A stretch of 64,000 bases of DNA, taken from positions 1 to 64,000 of the forward strand of contig JAXLQJ010000024.1 in NCBI GenBank assembly GCA_046331705.1. The letters run 5' to 3'. Shown one piece after another: positions 1 through 9,073 of this stretch. This DNA comes from JADJOY01 sp046331705 [NCBI: bacterium] (lineage in GTDB: Bacteria > JADJOY01). The notes beneath the pieces are model-generated. The model was given only the letters and a program-made list of their open reading frames with translations. It ran no database searches and was not told the origin of the DNA. Each line of letters begins with the position of its first letter. The first letter of the stretch is position 1. The position numbers were made by a program, and so were the translations under genes.

Positions 1-1
1 C

Positions 2-220
2 TTCCGTGGAGACGCGGAGATAGCCGATCGCTGGTACCGGGTGAGAGGGAATGTCGGGACCTCGGGGAGTGGTCTATTTGTACTACATCTAGACTACATC
101 GGCAAGACTGAAGGCCGGTGGACCTGTACCCCATGGGGTCCCGCGGGGTACACGAGTGGCCCGTGTTCGTACCGGGTATCCGCTACAGACCTACCGAGCG
201 TTGTGTGCGTGGCGCGGTGA
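2..220 (+). CDS. 3' end of an unidentified gene (partial)
   Basis: An open frame enters from the left edge and runs 72 codons to a TGA at 218-220. The other two plus frames close by stops early. It encodes a tryptophan-, tyrosine- and cysteine-containing tail with the pieces RWYRVRGNVG and RWTCTPWG, which reads like part of a small secreted or beta-rich domain, but I do not recognise the family. A terminator-like hairpin ten bases past the stop supports the end of a real transcription unit. The start lies outside the window. Confidence 0.4.
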   Translation, partial: FRGDAEIADRWYRVRGNVGTSGSGLFVLHLDYIGKTEGRWTCTPWGPAGYTSGPCSYRVSATDLPSVVCVAR

Positions 221-229
221 CCATCTCGC

Positions 230-250
230 AGCCCCGATAAACGCGGGGCT
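230..250 (+). terminator. Hairpin after the left-edge partial gene
   Basis: AGCCCCG (230-236) pairs perfectly with CGGGGCT (244-250) around a 7-base loop. There is no T-run after it, so it could be a weak intrinsic terminator or only an mRNA-end stem. It lies between the stop of the partial gene and the next promoter region. Confidence 0.4.
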
Positions 251-275
251 TGACGCCTCCGTCGCAGTAGTTATA

Positions 276-289
276 GTTGCTGCAGCAAC
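276..289. promoter_or_regulatory. 14-bp perfect palindrome upstream of the AbrB-like gene
   Basis: GTTGCTGCAGCAAC is a perfect inverted repeat with no spacer, 30 bases before the ATG of a gene encoding a SpoVT/AbrB-type DNA-binding domain. Small regulators of this fold often bind their own promoters, so an autoregulatory operator is a reasonable inference. No clear -10/-35 elements were identified. Confidence 0.3.
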
Positions 290-319
290 AGCAGCTTCAA
301 CCACTCGAGGGGCTTGAGA

Positions 320-832
320 ATGCGAACAAGAGCCGCGGTAATCGGAAACAGCGTTGGTATGGTCTTCCCCAAGGCCGTGGCCGAGGCAATCGGCATCTCA
401 CGGGACAGTGAACTCGAACTGACGATCCAAGGATCGGCGTTGACCATCCAGTTGATTGGAGCAGGACGGCCCTCCATCCGAACCATCAACTTCCATGATG
501 GCGGCGAGTTGGAGAAGCGCTTCACCGAGCTGGACGGTCTCCTGCGCACGATCTTCCCGGCGGAGCGTGTCCGGACGCTCGAGGGCAGTCTGAGCGTCAC
601 TGATAGCGGGGGGCGCGAGGTCCTGCTCAAGGTCTGTCTCGTGGGCCCCCGCGACACGCCCCGGATAGTGTTCGGCGTGCGTGCAGATCAGGACACCAGC
701 TGGAGCCCCGTCCCACTGCCCTGGTCCGTTCTCGTACGGGGTAAGCCGTTCGACTTGGCTGAGCGCGGCTTCTCGGACCCCTCGATCATGCGCGAGCTTG
801 AGGCAGTGGCTAAGGCTCTCCTCAACCGGTAG
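320..832 (+). CDS. SpoVT/AbrB-domain protein (MazE-like N-terminus)
   Basis: The 170-residue product begins with a swapped-hairpin AbrB/MazE-type DNA-binding domain (about residues 1-46), recognisable from AAVIGNSVGMVFPKAVAEAI followed by a short strand-rich segment, the usual pattern of antitoxin and transition-state regulators. The remaining roughly 120 residues are not recognised; they do not resemble a toxin or a known ligand-binding domain. The ATG at 320 is preferred over a TTG at 314 because GAGGGG at 307-312 sits 7 bases before the ATG but touches the TTG. A 14-bp palindrome lies 30 bases upstream. It is likely a small transcriptional regulator, perhaps the antitoxin half of a system whose partner is not obvious here. 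Confidence 0.65.
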   Translation: MRTRAAVIGNSVGMVFPKAVAEAIGISRDSELELTIQGSALTIQLIGAGRPSIRTINFHDGGELEKRFTELDGLLRTIFPAERVRTLEGSLSVTDSGGREVLLKVCLVGPRDTPRIVFGVRADQDTSWSPVPLPWSVLVRGKPFDLAERGFSDPSIMRELEAVAKALLNR

Positions 833-940
833 CGCGGCCTACCGCGAGGACGGTCGCGACGGGAGGACGGCCACCCGATTGGTGGTGTTAATTCGGATTC
901 ACCATACCGATCGACCAGGTCAGAACCTGACCCCACGCTG

Positions 941-1447
941 ATGGCGCATCGCTTGACACAGGGCGACATCGTGACGAAGAACGATCAGCCTTCCTTCGCC
1001 CAGACCGTCGACATGCTGATGAAGGAGTCAGATCGGGGCGCCCTCTTGGTTGGCATCGCTCTCCTTGATGACGCGCTGGTGGACCTTCTCAAGAAGCTGC
1101 TTCGCCTGGACAAGGAGGTACTCAGACTCTTCGACCCGAACATGCCCCTGGGCTCGTTCAGTTCCAGGATCGAGCTTGCTTGGTCGCTCAACCTTATTAA
1201 CGACCTTGTGCGGCGAGACCTGCACCTCCTCCGCAGGACCCGGAACGATTTCGCTCACCGTCTAGACGTGCTCGACTTCGACACGCCAGCTGTCGGGGAG
1301 CGGCTCCGAACGCTGAACATCCCTGCAGAAGTGCGAGGGACGCCCAACGCAGAGAGTCCCAAGGTCTGCTTCCGACTCTGCCTGATGAGCCTCTATCGAT
1401 ACATCATGAACCGAGTCGAGGGGCACATACCGCTCGGCCAAGAGTGA
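941..1447 (+). CDS. MltR-like (mannitol repressor family) protein
   Basis: The 168-residue all-helical product carries the core of the MltR/YggD family: GALLVGIALLDDALVDLL, then LFDPNMPLGSFSSRIELA and LLRRTRNDFAHRL. In Escherichia coli MltR modulates the mannitol operon, but family members are widespread without mannitol genes and their biochemical role is poorly defined. No sugar-transport gene is nearby, so a mannitol role is not supported here. The ATG at 941 is used; an in-frame GTG at 971 is possible. It lies 108 bases after the AbrB-like gene on the same strand, and both sit in the decayed accessory region. Confidence 0.7.
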   Translation: MAHRLTQGDIVTKNDQPSFAQTVDMLMKESDRGALLVGIALLDDALVDLLKKLLRLDKEVLRLFDPNMPLGSFSSRIELAWSLNLINDLVRRDLHLLRRTRNDFAHRLDVLDFDTPAVGERLRTLNIPAEVRGTPNAESPKVCFRLCLMSLYRYIMNRVEGHIPLGQE

Positions 1448-1624
1448 CTTCACTCGTCGCTAAGCCTTCGGTGGCCCGGCTCGCCGAGATTCCGCAGCCC
1501 GCTCACTGGCCTCGACGAGAAGGACATCGATGAGCGACCAGCCTTCACTGAGCTTCGGGAACACCACCGGCGCAGAGGGCCGCCCTCAGCGATACATCGC
1601 GCCTTTACTTCTACGGTTCTAGAT

Positions 1625-2494
1625 TTAGTCTACCTCGCGGCGCTTGATCCGAGCAGCGCGGCGGCGGATCTCCTCGATTCCACCTTCGATGCTCGTCGGC
1701 TTCGCGTAGAGCATGGAGCGCATTACTCGGCTCTTGGGGTTGTCTAGGCGGTTCAGGAAGCTCGCCCTTTTCCGGATTATCTCCTTCTCGACCTCTGCAA
1801 GTGGGGGCGGGACGCGGGGGTCTACGAAGACCTGGTCAATGTAGCTCGCCGCCTTGAAGCCGAGGTCGAGGAACCGATTCCCTCCGATCTCCTTGACCAG
1901 GGTCTTTTCGGTTAGTGGCGCTCCAGGGATCGCCACGATGAGACGCACTTCGTTCTCGTGCTTGAAGACCAACCGCTTAATCAGAAGCATCTGAGCGATC
2001 CGTTCGAGATCCGACCGCTCTTCAGGTCCCTCGGCAAGAATTGGCTCGACGGCCGGATTCATGAGCCGAGAGAAACGAGTCGCCAACTCCATGTCCGTCA
2101 CGTACTTCACCGGCCTCACGAACACCTCGGCTCGCATCCGCCCTTTGAGTAGCTCTTGCGTCTTGTCTCGCAACACTCCAACCGTCGTACGGATCCGTAG
2201 GGAGTCTGTGTTCGGCGAATAGATTCGCCACATCGCATCGCTCCGTTTGGCAAGTGTCCAGCACTGACAGAACACATTCGCCGGGCTGAAGCGAAGGGCC
2301 TTCCAGCGATCTGATGAATCGCTGAGTTTGGTGTTGAACACGAACCCGTCAAGCGGATCCTCCCAACTCATCGGATGGGGAAGGAGATTGGATGAACCGT
2401 CGAGGTGAGCGTAGAAGCGCGCACGAGGAACCACCCGATACACAAAGGTGTCATCGTTGATCGTGGCGCCTGGTTCCGCGGGTGCGTCGACCAT
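1625..2494 (-). CDS. DUF2971 family protein
   Basis: The 289-residue product contains the hallmark of DUF2971: an early FVYRVVPRARF segment, then FCQCWTLAKRSDAMWRIYS followed by a TTVGVLRD strand, and a later ENEVRLIVAIPG segment. The family is common in bacterial accessory regions and has no established reaction. The start is placed at the ATG at 2494, because AAGGGGAG lies 5-6 bases ahead of it; a longer frame from 2530 has no such site. The gene converges with the MltR-like gene across 177 bases and lies downstream of the broken integrase on the same strand, consistent with cargo of a former mobile element. Confidence 0.7.
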   Translation of the reverse strand: MVDAPAEPGATINDDTFVYRVVPRARFYAHLDGSSNLLPHPMSWEDPLDGFVFNTKLSDSSDRWKALRFSPANVFCQCWTLAKRSDAMWRIYSPNTDSLRIRTTVGVLRDKTQELLKGRMRAEVFVRPVKYVTDMELATRFSRLMNPAVEPILAEGPEERSDLERIAQMLLIKRLVFKHENEVRLIVAIPGAPLTEKTLVKEIGGNRFLDLGFKAASYIDQVFVDPRVPPPLAEVEKEIIRKRASFLNRLDNPKSRVMRSMLYAKPTSIEGGIEEIRRRAARIKRREVD

Positions 2495-2715
2495 CGAACT
2501 CCCCTTCAGCAAAGGGTGTGCGCGAGTCATTGGACGGGCTTGGGTCCCGATGCTAGCAATGCCGTAGCCCTCACACCAGAGAACAGGTAGCGAATCTGGG
2601 CGGGGGCCAGCGGTCAGGCATCGGCCCGATCGTCTCTGAGCAGACTGCGATTGCGGTTCCGACTCAGCATCTCAGCTCCGAGATACACCGCACTTCCCAT
2701 CGGGACCGCGGCTCC

Positions 2716-3690
2716 TCACCTTTGAGACGAGTGCCGAACCGGGATCCGGGTCGCGGCCCTGATGAGAGCCTCATCACCCCGTTGATCGTACCTTTCGGTC
2801 GTCTGGACGCTGGCGTGGCCGAGGTGCGGCTGCACCGTCGCGAGATCCTCGCCCGCATCGAGCAGGTCCGAGGCACAGCTCCGCCGAAGATCGTGCGGCG
2901 AGAACGCGGGAACACGAGCCTGCCCGGCGCGACGGCGGCATAGCTCGAAGACGGCCTGCATGCTCAAGCGCGTCTCGACACGATCTTTCCCCGTGCCGCG
3001 TCACGGGCAGGAAGCGCGGTCTGATCTGAGCCGCGGATCGAGATCCAATCGCGGAGAGCGAGCTCGGCACCGTTGCCGATGAACACGACCTGCTGCTTGC
3101 CCTTCTTGCCGAGGACGACGAGCTCGCAGGTCTCGATTCCCATGAATCGAGATCGAGACCGACGGCCTCGGCGCGGCGAAGCCCACCGGCGTAGAGCACG
3201 CCCACGAGCGCAGCGTCGCGCTGGCCGATGACGCTGCCATCGAGGCAGACCCCAACTAGTGCGTGGAACTCAAGCCGGTGACAGCGCACGGCTACGAGGA
3301 AGCCGCTCGCCCCGCACTGACTTCATGGTCGACGACCCGCCGGTAGTCGTCGCCCTCGACGAGCCCGAGATTCCACGCGGCCTTCACGACCTCGCGGATC
3401 GCGACGAGGCTCTGGTTCGCGGCACCTCGGCTGTAGCGCTCACCGAGCCGAGCGCGAAGCGCCTGGACGTGCTGGAATCGGAGCTCGTGCCACAAACGCG
3501 ATCCGGGGACGAGAGTGCCGCCCCTCACCCACCGAGTCGACGAGCCCCGCGGCGACTCGGTTGAGGGCGGCATGCATCGCCCGCGTCGAGTTCGGGCGAA
3601 GGCCGCTCAAGTGGACGAAGACGCCATTCTGGGCGGGGGTGCTGGTGATCGGTACGAGCTCGAGATCGGCCGCGACACCGTGGTCGACGA
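2716..3690 (-). pseudogene. Tyrosine recombinase/integrase, frameshifted
   Basis: Three reading frames together recover one tyrosine recombinase. The N-terminal core-binding region reads RAMHAALNRVAAGL, then WHELRFQHVQALRARLGERY and ANQSLVAIREVVKAAWNLG. The catalytic domain shows GQRDAALVGVLYAGGLRRAE with the first active-site arginine, then KKGKQQVVFIGNG. Finally come SPHDLRRSCASDLLDAGED, TVQPHLGHAS and TTERYDQRG, giving the H-x-x-R, H and nucleophilic Y. These pieces lie in different frames with at least three to four shifts, near 3560, 3290, 3140 and 3000, so no full-length protein can be made. All catalytic motifs survive, so the decay looks recent. It marks the left part of the window as a former integrative element. 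Confidence 0.8.
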
Positions 3691-3725
3691 CACGATCACG
3701 GGCTTCGACAGCCACCGAGACCTCG

Positions 3726-5639
3726 TCAAAGTTGCCTGCTGCCACTTGAGGGCCGATCATCAGCCAGCAGGTCTCTCAGCCAGTCAGCCCTCGCGCGGAG
3801 GTCGCCCAGAATACACCAGGGCAATGCGCGGGCGTCGAGCGTAGGCGCCGAATTCACAGCACAAGGGACGTCCGTGCACGTGCTGCCAGCTACCGGGCCG
3901 AACTCGACGCGGAACGGCCAGCTTTGTCCCGCGACCACCTCTCGAAGGTCGTTGAGTTCTTCGCCCACGACCGCCCGGAAGAACCCTTGCGCATGCAACT
4001 GATGCACAACGGTGCCGCGAGTCGCCAAGACTGGGTTTATCTGGACCACATCCTCCACTTGAAGATGCATACGCAGCGCTTGCAAGCTGTCGAGCACGTC
4101 ACGGAGATCATCCTCGGGACTCATCAAGGGCTTGCCCGCGAGCAAGAACACCCGGAGTCCGATGTTCATCGAGGTACGTCGATCGAGTAGAGCCTGGAGT
4201 TCGATCGGGCTGAAGGGCGAGCGGGTGACGTAACGCCGTACCGACGGGTCCATCGACTGGATTCCCACAGACACGCGAATCCTGCAGCCAGGCGGGAGGG
4301 CGGCCGCGAGCACCGAGATGGCACGCGCCGTCACGAACTGGGGGAGCGACTCGATCTCGAGCTGGTGAAGCGGCCATCGGGACACTTCTTTGACCAGCGC
4401 GATTCGCTCTACCGGTGTGAGCTCCCGGTCGTCGAGAAAGGACCCATCGGTGTAGATCGCGACGCGGCGGACCTCCTCCGCAGCATGCTGCCTGATGCCT
4501 TCAAGGACCTCATTGATTGTCGCCTTCGCGTGAGCGAGCACCGGCAACATGCAGAAGCTGCAGCTCGGCACGCGACACCCGCCGGTTCCAACGATGAGCT
4601 TCAGGCGGCCGCGTGACGCATCGAATGACTCGTACCGTACAGCTTGGGTCGAACGGTCGAGGCTCACGTCGCGTGAGGGCGGGCGAGCCGCGATCTCGGC
4701 GCCGTCTTCGGTCGCGATCAAGCGGCCGATCGTGGTGGATATCAGTCCACGGGGGTCAATCTCAGCCTGCTCGACGACAACACCGCCCGACTGCAGGTGC
4801 GCTTCGAGCTCGTCCAGTTCGGAGCCGCTTCGCCACAGGATACTCGTTACGTCCGCACCCATGACCTCCGGCCAGAGCTTCGCCGTCCTGAGATGGAGCC
4901 TATGCAGCACCGCTCGGATCGAGAGGTCGGGCCACGTTACTTCGTCGTTCGCTCTGAGGCCCAACGTCGCGGACACGGCGTTTCGGAAGCGAATGAGCTC
5001 TTGCACGATCTCCGGAGCCTCCGAGCCCGCCGCACGCAACGCGCAGATGCCGGGACTACCTTCGGCGAAGGGAACGCGCCGCATCTGGTTCAGCAGCGCA
5101 ATGGGCAGCACGACCGACAGGTGGACGAGCGCGTAGGTGGCGACAGCGGGCCGTGACTCCCGGCACGCCTCGCGCAAATCAAGTAACCCGAGGATCTCCG
5201 CAGTGTGGAAGCGAGCCCTGCCGGCGCACGCTTGATCGCTCGTGATGAGACACTTTACGCGGTCGAGCCAGCACCGTTGCTCGCGCAGGGTGATCGTCGC
5301 CTCGTCCCGCACGGCGATCGCCGTCGCCAAGCGGTAGGCCCAGGGCGCACGCGCCCCCAGATGATGCAGGGACCTCAGAGTGACGTGGTTGGCATCAAGA
5401 TCGACGTCGCCATGCCGGAGGCGTCGGTAGTGTTCTGTGACCGGAGCCTTCCGGGCCTGGGTGACGAGGATCAGATCGATGTCGCTGTCGGCCCGCGCCA
5501 TTCCAAGCGCGCGGCTTCCGAACACCAAGGTCGTCAGGAGCGCCTGCTCGTCAATGCTGAACGCCTCTAGCGCGGTGCAAATGCAGTCGCGGAGTGCGCC
5601 GGGCTCTAGCCCTCGGGAATCGAACGCCGGATGCACCAT
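3726..5639 (-). CDS. Nucleotidyltransferase-radical SAM fusion protein
   Basis: The 637-residue protein fuses two enzymatic modules. Residues 36-60 hold a polymerase-beta-type nucleotidyltransferase core, LVFGSRALGMARADSDIDL, with GS at 41-42 and D53/D55. Residues about 140-260 are helical, as in the C-terminal parts of such transferases. Residues about 345-560 form a radical SAM domain with cysteines 355, 360 and 363 (CX4CX2C rather than the usual CX3CX2C), followed by YTDGSFLDD, IESLPQFVT and SVGIQSM. This order resembles Elp3-like and archaeosine-type (RaSEA) radical SAM proteins; that is a resemblance, not a proven assignment. The ATG at 5639 is two bases after the ATPase stop, with GGAAG ahead of it. 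Extra cysteines at 588, 593 and 609 could bind metal. The substrate is unknown; a nucleic-acid or nucleotide modification is the obvious guess. Confidence 0.75.
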   Translation of the reverse strand: MVHPAFDSRGLEPGALRDCICTALEAFSIDEQALLTTLVFGSRALGMARADSDIDLILVTQARKAPVTEHYRRLRHGDVDLDANHVTLRSLHHLGARAPWAYRLATAIAVRDEATITLREQRCWLDRVKCLITSDQACAGRARFHTAEILGLLDLREACRESRPAVATYALVHLSVVLPIALLNQMRRVPFAEGSPGICALRAAGSEAPEIVQELIRFRNAVSATLGLRANDEVTWPDLSIRAVLHRLHLRTAKLWPEVMGADVTSILWRSGSELDELEAHLQSGGVVVEQAEIDPRGLISTTIGRLIATEDGAEIAARPPSRDVSLDRSTQAVRYESFDASRGRLKLIVGTGGCRVPSCSFCMLPVLAHAKATINEVLEGIRQHAAEEVRRVAIYTDGSFLDDRELTPVERIALVKEVSRWPLHQLEIESLPQFVTARAISVLAAALPPGCRIRVSVGIQSMDPSVRRYVTRSPFSPIELQALLDRRTSMNIGLRVFLLAGKPLMSPEDDLRDVLDSLQALRMHLQVEDVVQINPVLATRGTVVHQLHAQGFFRAVVGEELNDLREVVAGQSWPFRVEFGPVAGSTCTDVPCAVNSAPTLDARALPWCILGDLRARADWLRDLLADDRPSSGSRQL

Positions 5640-5641
5640 CG

Positions 5642-7261
5642 TCACTTCCACGTTGGTGGATATGCGTACTTCGTGACGGTGGTGCTCTGGAATTCGAGGA
5701 GCGCTGCACTGTCCACTCTCCTAGAGTCGGAGATGGGTGCCCACGCCGTGGCAAGCCTTTCGTCCGTCGGGCGCTTAATGGTCCCGAGGCTCCGGGCGAA
5801 CTCGAACACTTCAGCAATAGTGGCCCCGTCGCACACGCGTGCGGCGCGCGCGACGTTAGACAGGTTGGGTCTGGCTATCCTAAGGAGGTGCTCTCGTTCC
5901 TGGACGTTCGGGAGTCCCACAGGCAGGACGTAGTCGAAGCGCCCGGGACGGCGGCCGGCAGGATCAAGCTTTTCGACGTGATTCGTCGCGAGGATCGGCA
6001 GCACGGACATTGCGTCGTGGAACTCCTGCAGTTCGGGCAGCATCACGTTCGTCAACCACCCAGCTTGAATATCCCCTGCCTGACGGTCCACGATCAGCAG
6101 CTCCAATTCGTCGAACAGCACGACGCACTTCGAGAGGTCGTGCAGTTGTCGGAAGAGGGTCTTGATTGTTCGGACCAGATTTGGGCTGCCGTCCACGAGG
6201 AAGTCCGCCGTCGAAAGCCGCACGAAATCCCAGCCCAGGCGTTTGGCGATCGTCTGAGCAATCGTCGTCTTTCCGGTGCCTGGCGGACCGAACAAGACAA
6301 TGCCGTTCCCAGTGGACTTGCCCAGACACCCCCCGTCCGCGACTGGCTTTAATAGGCGCTCCTCAAGCCGTTCCGGCCACCTGTAACCGCCGCACACAAG
6401 CCCGTCGTAGCTGACGTCTGGTGTCGGGACGCGGGCGTCAAACCTGTGCTTCGCCGCGCGGTCGACCTGGTCTTGGCAGAAGCGCTCGAGCTCGAACAAG
6501 AAGACCGCGACCAGGGCATTGAACCAAGCCTCGTACCTTCCGTGGTCCGGATAGAGATCCGACTGGAAGACCCGGACGACCTTTCCCGTCCCCGTCTCCA
6601 ACCTCCGTGACCTTGCCTCCAGCCAGTCAAGCGTCGCGTGGAAGTGGTGCCCGTGGTCGACCAACAAGGGACGCACGCCATCGCACTGCAACAGGCGCAC
6701 GAGCGCCTCGATTCCGGAGCAGCCCACGGCGTCGGTCCCCACGCGTACGATGGTCGACTGGGCTACAGTGGTAAGCGAGGAACCATCCAGGCACAGCCCC
6801 AAGACGCTCTTGCGTTCCTGGGGAAGGAGTGGGCCATGACTGAACTCCGCGTCTGAGACCAAGGCCAGCGCGAGCAGACAGCGGTCGATCGCTAGCGCGT
6901 CGCCGAGCGCGTTTCGCGAGATCATTCGATCGATGTCCCGCTGAGCCTGCTCGCCAACCCGGACCTCGATGTCGATGGGTAACGGATCCAGCTTGCGCAG
7001 TCCCAGTGCGGCGCGAAGGACGAGCGGTAGGTACCGCGACAAGGCAGCGGAGGTGTCGTCTCTGAGCCAGGCCTGCAGCTCCCGCCTTGCACGGTCGCGC
7101 AGACTCTCATCGATCTGGTTCCACACCGACGACGGCAGGTCGAGGACAGCACGCCCGGTGGAAAACACCGCAGCCTCGAGGTTGTCACTCCCGAACGAGT
7201 TCCAGGGTGGCCCGGAATCGATCACCTTCTCCGCCAGGGTAGCGAGGCAGATGGCCTCCAA
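5642..7261 (-). CDS. AAA+ ATPase with unique N-terminal domain
   Basis: The 539-residue product has a classical AAA module in its second half: Walker A GPPGTGKTT (325-333), Walker B CVVLFDE (379-385), sensor-1 ILATN (423-427) and an RRPGRFD arginine-finger segment (437-443). The first 300 residues do not match any family I know; they are soluble and mostly helical. This arrangement (novel N-domain plus one Cdc48/FtsH-type ring module, no protease domain) fits a remodelling ATPase acting on a partner. The longest frame starts at a TTG at 7261; a GTG at 7225 preceded by GGAG is an alternative. The stop is followed two bases later by the ATG of the radical SAM fusion, so the two are almost certainly co-translated and probably act together. 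Confidence 0.8.
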   Translation of the reverse strand: MEAICLATLAEKVIDSGPPWNSFGSDNLEAAVFSTGRAVLDLPSSVWNQIDESLRDRARRELQAWLRDDTSAALSRYLPLVLRAALGLRKLDPLPIDIEVRVGEQAQRDIDRMISRNALGDALAIDRCLLALALVSDAEFSHGPLLPQERKSVLGLCLDGSSLTTVAQSTIVRVGTDAVGCSGIEALVRLLQCDGVRPLLVDHGHHFHATLDWLEARSRRLETGTGKVVRVFQSDLYPDHGRYEAWFNALVAVFLFELERFCQDQVDRAAKHRFDARVPTPDVSYDGLVCGGYRWPERLEERLLKPVADGGCLGKSTGNGIVLFGPPGTGKTTIAQTIAKRLGWDFVRLSTADFLVDGSPNLVRTIKTLFRQLHDLSKCVVLFDELELLIVDRQAGDIQAGWLTNVMLPELQEFHDAMSVLPILATNHVEKLDPAGRRPGRFDYVLPVGLPNVQEREHLLRIARPNLSNVARAARVCDGATIAEVFEFARSLGTIKRPTDERLATAWAPISDSRRVDSAALLEFQSTTVTKYAYPPTWK

Positions 7262-8669
7262 CCGACCGAACTCAAGGCGGCTTCGCTCTTGTGCAACTCA
7301 GCAGCCTCAAGCAGCACAGTGCGTGACAGCATCCCCTACACGTAGGTCCGCGCAGCTTCCGCGTCGAGCAGACGCACGACATGCTCGTCGCGCAACCAGA
7401 GCTCGAACATGTCCGATGGATTGGAGTTAAAGCCCTCGCACGCGCCTCACCAGATCTTTCATCAGCCCTCAGTGCCAGCCTATCTCCACTCGTTTAGCTG
7501 CTAGTCCTGCTGTAGGATTGAAACAGGAGTCTTGCTCGTGCGGGAGGGGAGGGGTGAGGTGAGCAGTGACCCAGATGGGGCCAGTAGTATTCGGCGGGAC
7601 ACGTGGCCGGCGTGCCGTCAAGGACGGCTATACGTCTATGAGCAAGAGGCCATCGACTCGTGCCTGTCGAATCTGCCGAGCTGGCGGGTGCCGACGTCTG
7701 CGTGTCGGGATCCGGGGATCAGGCCTTCAACGCCTTTGCATACGGTGCGAACGCGTGACCCTTTCGACATCAATTCCCACGCGAAGGCCTGGTCGCTCTC
7801 AAGCGCGCCGCCATTGAAACCTGGACCTCGAGTCGTTTCTGGCGTTCTTCGGGGATTCGATCCGAGGGCGCCGCCGTCCCTGGAGTTCACAGCTCTACGC
7901 GCGACTCCGGTCTGCAACCTCACGGCTGAGACACGGCGCTTCTGGGATCAGGCCTATGCGTGCTGTGCCGGCTCCGGAGCGCGACTAGCGGCGTCCGGCC
8001 TGTTCCACCTGCGGCCGTTCCACAGGCTACCACTGGGCCTGTTCGTCGATACCTCCGATCGAACACGGAGTATGCGCGCACACCGACACCTCCTAGGCGA
8101 GGGCGTGCTCGAGACGATCGACGCGACCTGCTCGAGCTATCCGGGCGGGTCGCTCGCGAATTCGATCTCGTCTCCCTATCCAACGTGCCGAATCTTCTTC
8201 TGCGGGCCGGCTTCTCCACGAGCCCACGTCGCCGCATTTGGCTTGTTCTGTGCCGCCAGTCTGCGGCCGCTCCTTGAAGGAGGGGCAGGAGCATCGCCAT
8301 GTACGCCTACTCTGCGTCCGTGTATCCGAACGACGACGTGCGGTTTCTTCCTCCTCTCTCTCACATGCGAAGCAGCAGCGCGCTCTCGGGGGCACGCCGG
8401 GCTTGCGCCTGTCGGAGGTTCGCTTCAGGGGCTGCCAGGGTGGGCGGGACCTCATGATCCGACTGCAGCGAGTTGCGGGACGCCCGGGTCCAACGTGCGC
8501 CCTCGCGGTGCCGTGCAGCCTGCGGCGGACAGGTGCGCCAAACGCCGCTTGAATCGCGTAGATGGTGAGGCAGCCCTCGCTCGCCAGCAGGTGAAATGGC
8601 GCCACCCGGCGGTCGTCGACGCTCGTCACGTCCCAGCAGTACCGACGGTACGGCTCCAAGTATCCGAGC
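7262..8669. other. No convincing gene; decayed accessory DNA
   Basis: About 1.4 kb between the ATPase start and the toxin remnant has no frame with consistent codon bias. Frames stay open because of GC content, but the translations are rich in Arg, Ser and Pro and show no motif. Short stretches could be relics, for example a plus-strand segment around 8060-8230 encoding LVSLSNVPNLLLRAGF, but I cannot assign them. The first part must hold the promoter of the minus-strand ATPase unit. No tRNA, inverted-repeat pair or insertion sequence end was seen. Confidence 0.5.
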
Positions 8670-9073
8670 CGATCGCGGTGCTGGTGACGCCCAGCTCGAA
8701 GCCCGCGGCCGAGGCCTACGTCGACAAGCTCTTTGCGGCTGCGGCGGACGCCGACCCCGAGATTCCGCCCTTCGCGGGTCTCGCCCGCTACCACACGTCC
8801 GACGCACTCGCCTCGCTCCGCTGGACGCTCGGAGAAGCCAAGGGCAAGCCCGAAGCGGCCCTTCTGCTCGCGCCCCTCGGCGCGGCGCTCCACGACGAGC
8901 GTCCCATGGTGCGTCGCGAGCTCACCTCGGATCTCGGCGTGCTCGGCCCCCTCGCCCTCCCGTTGCTGCCGCAGCTGCTCGACGGGTTCATCAAGAAGAC
9001 GCAGGAGACCCCCGACTCGGATCTCAAGCTGGCACGAGATCGGCGTCGCAGGCTCGTGGGAGGTGGACGATGA
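8670..9073 (+). pseudogene. HigB/RelE-type toxin remnant with a foreign N-terminus
   Basis: The last 30 codons (8981-9073) encode LLDGFIKKTQETPDSDLKLA, the typical C-terminus of phage Gp49-like HigB toxins, and the stop overlaps the antitoxin ATG by 4 bases, as in intact toxin-antitoxin operons. Upstream, in the same frame and with good coding bias back to about 8680, the sequence is not a HigB fold but a HEAT-like helical segment (LHDERPMVRRELTSDLG). I see no normal toxin N-terminus in any frame. The simplest reading is that a deletion joined another gene's fragment to the toxin's tail, leaving an inactive toxin. A GTG near 8680 could still allow translation of about 130 residues. Confidence 0.5.

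Noticed and set aside
7532-8669. Front part of a long plus-strand open frame running to 9073
   Set aside because: The frame is open mainly because of GC content. The translation before about 8680 is Arg/Ser/Pro-rich with no motif and no codon bias; only the end, near the toxin remnant, looks coding.
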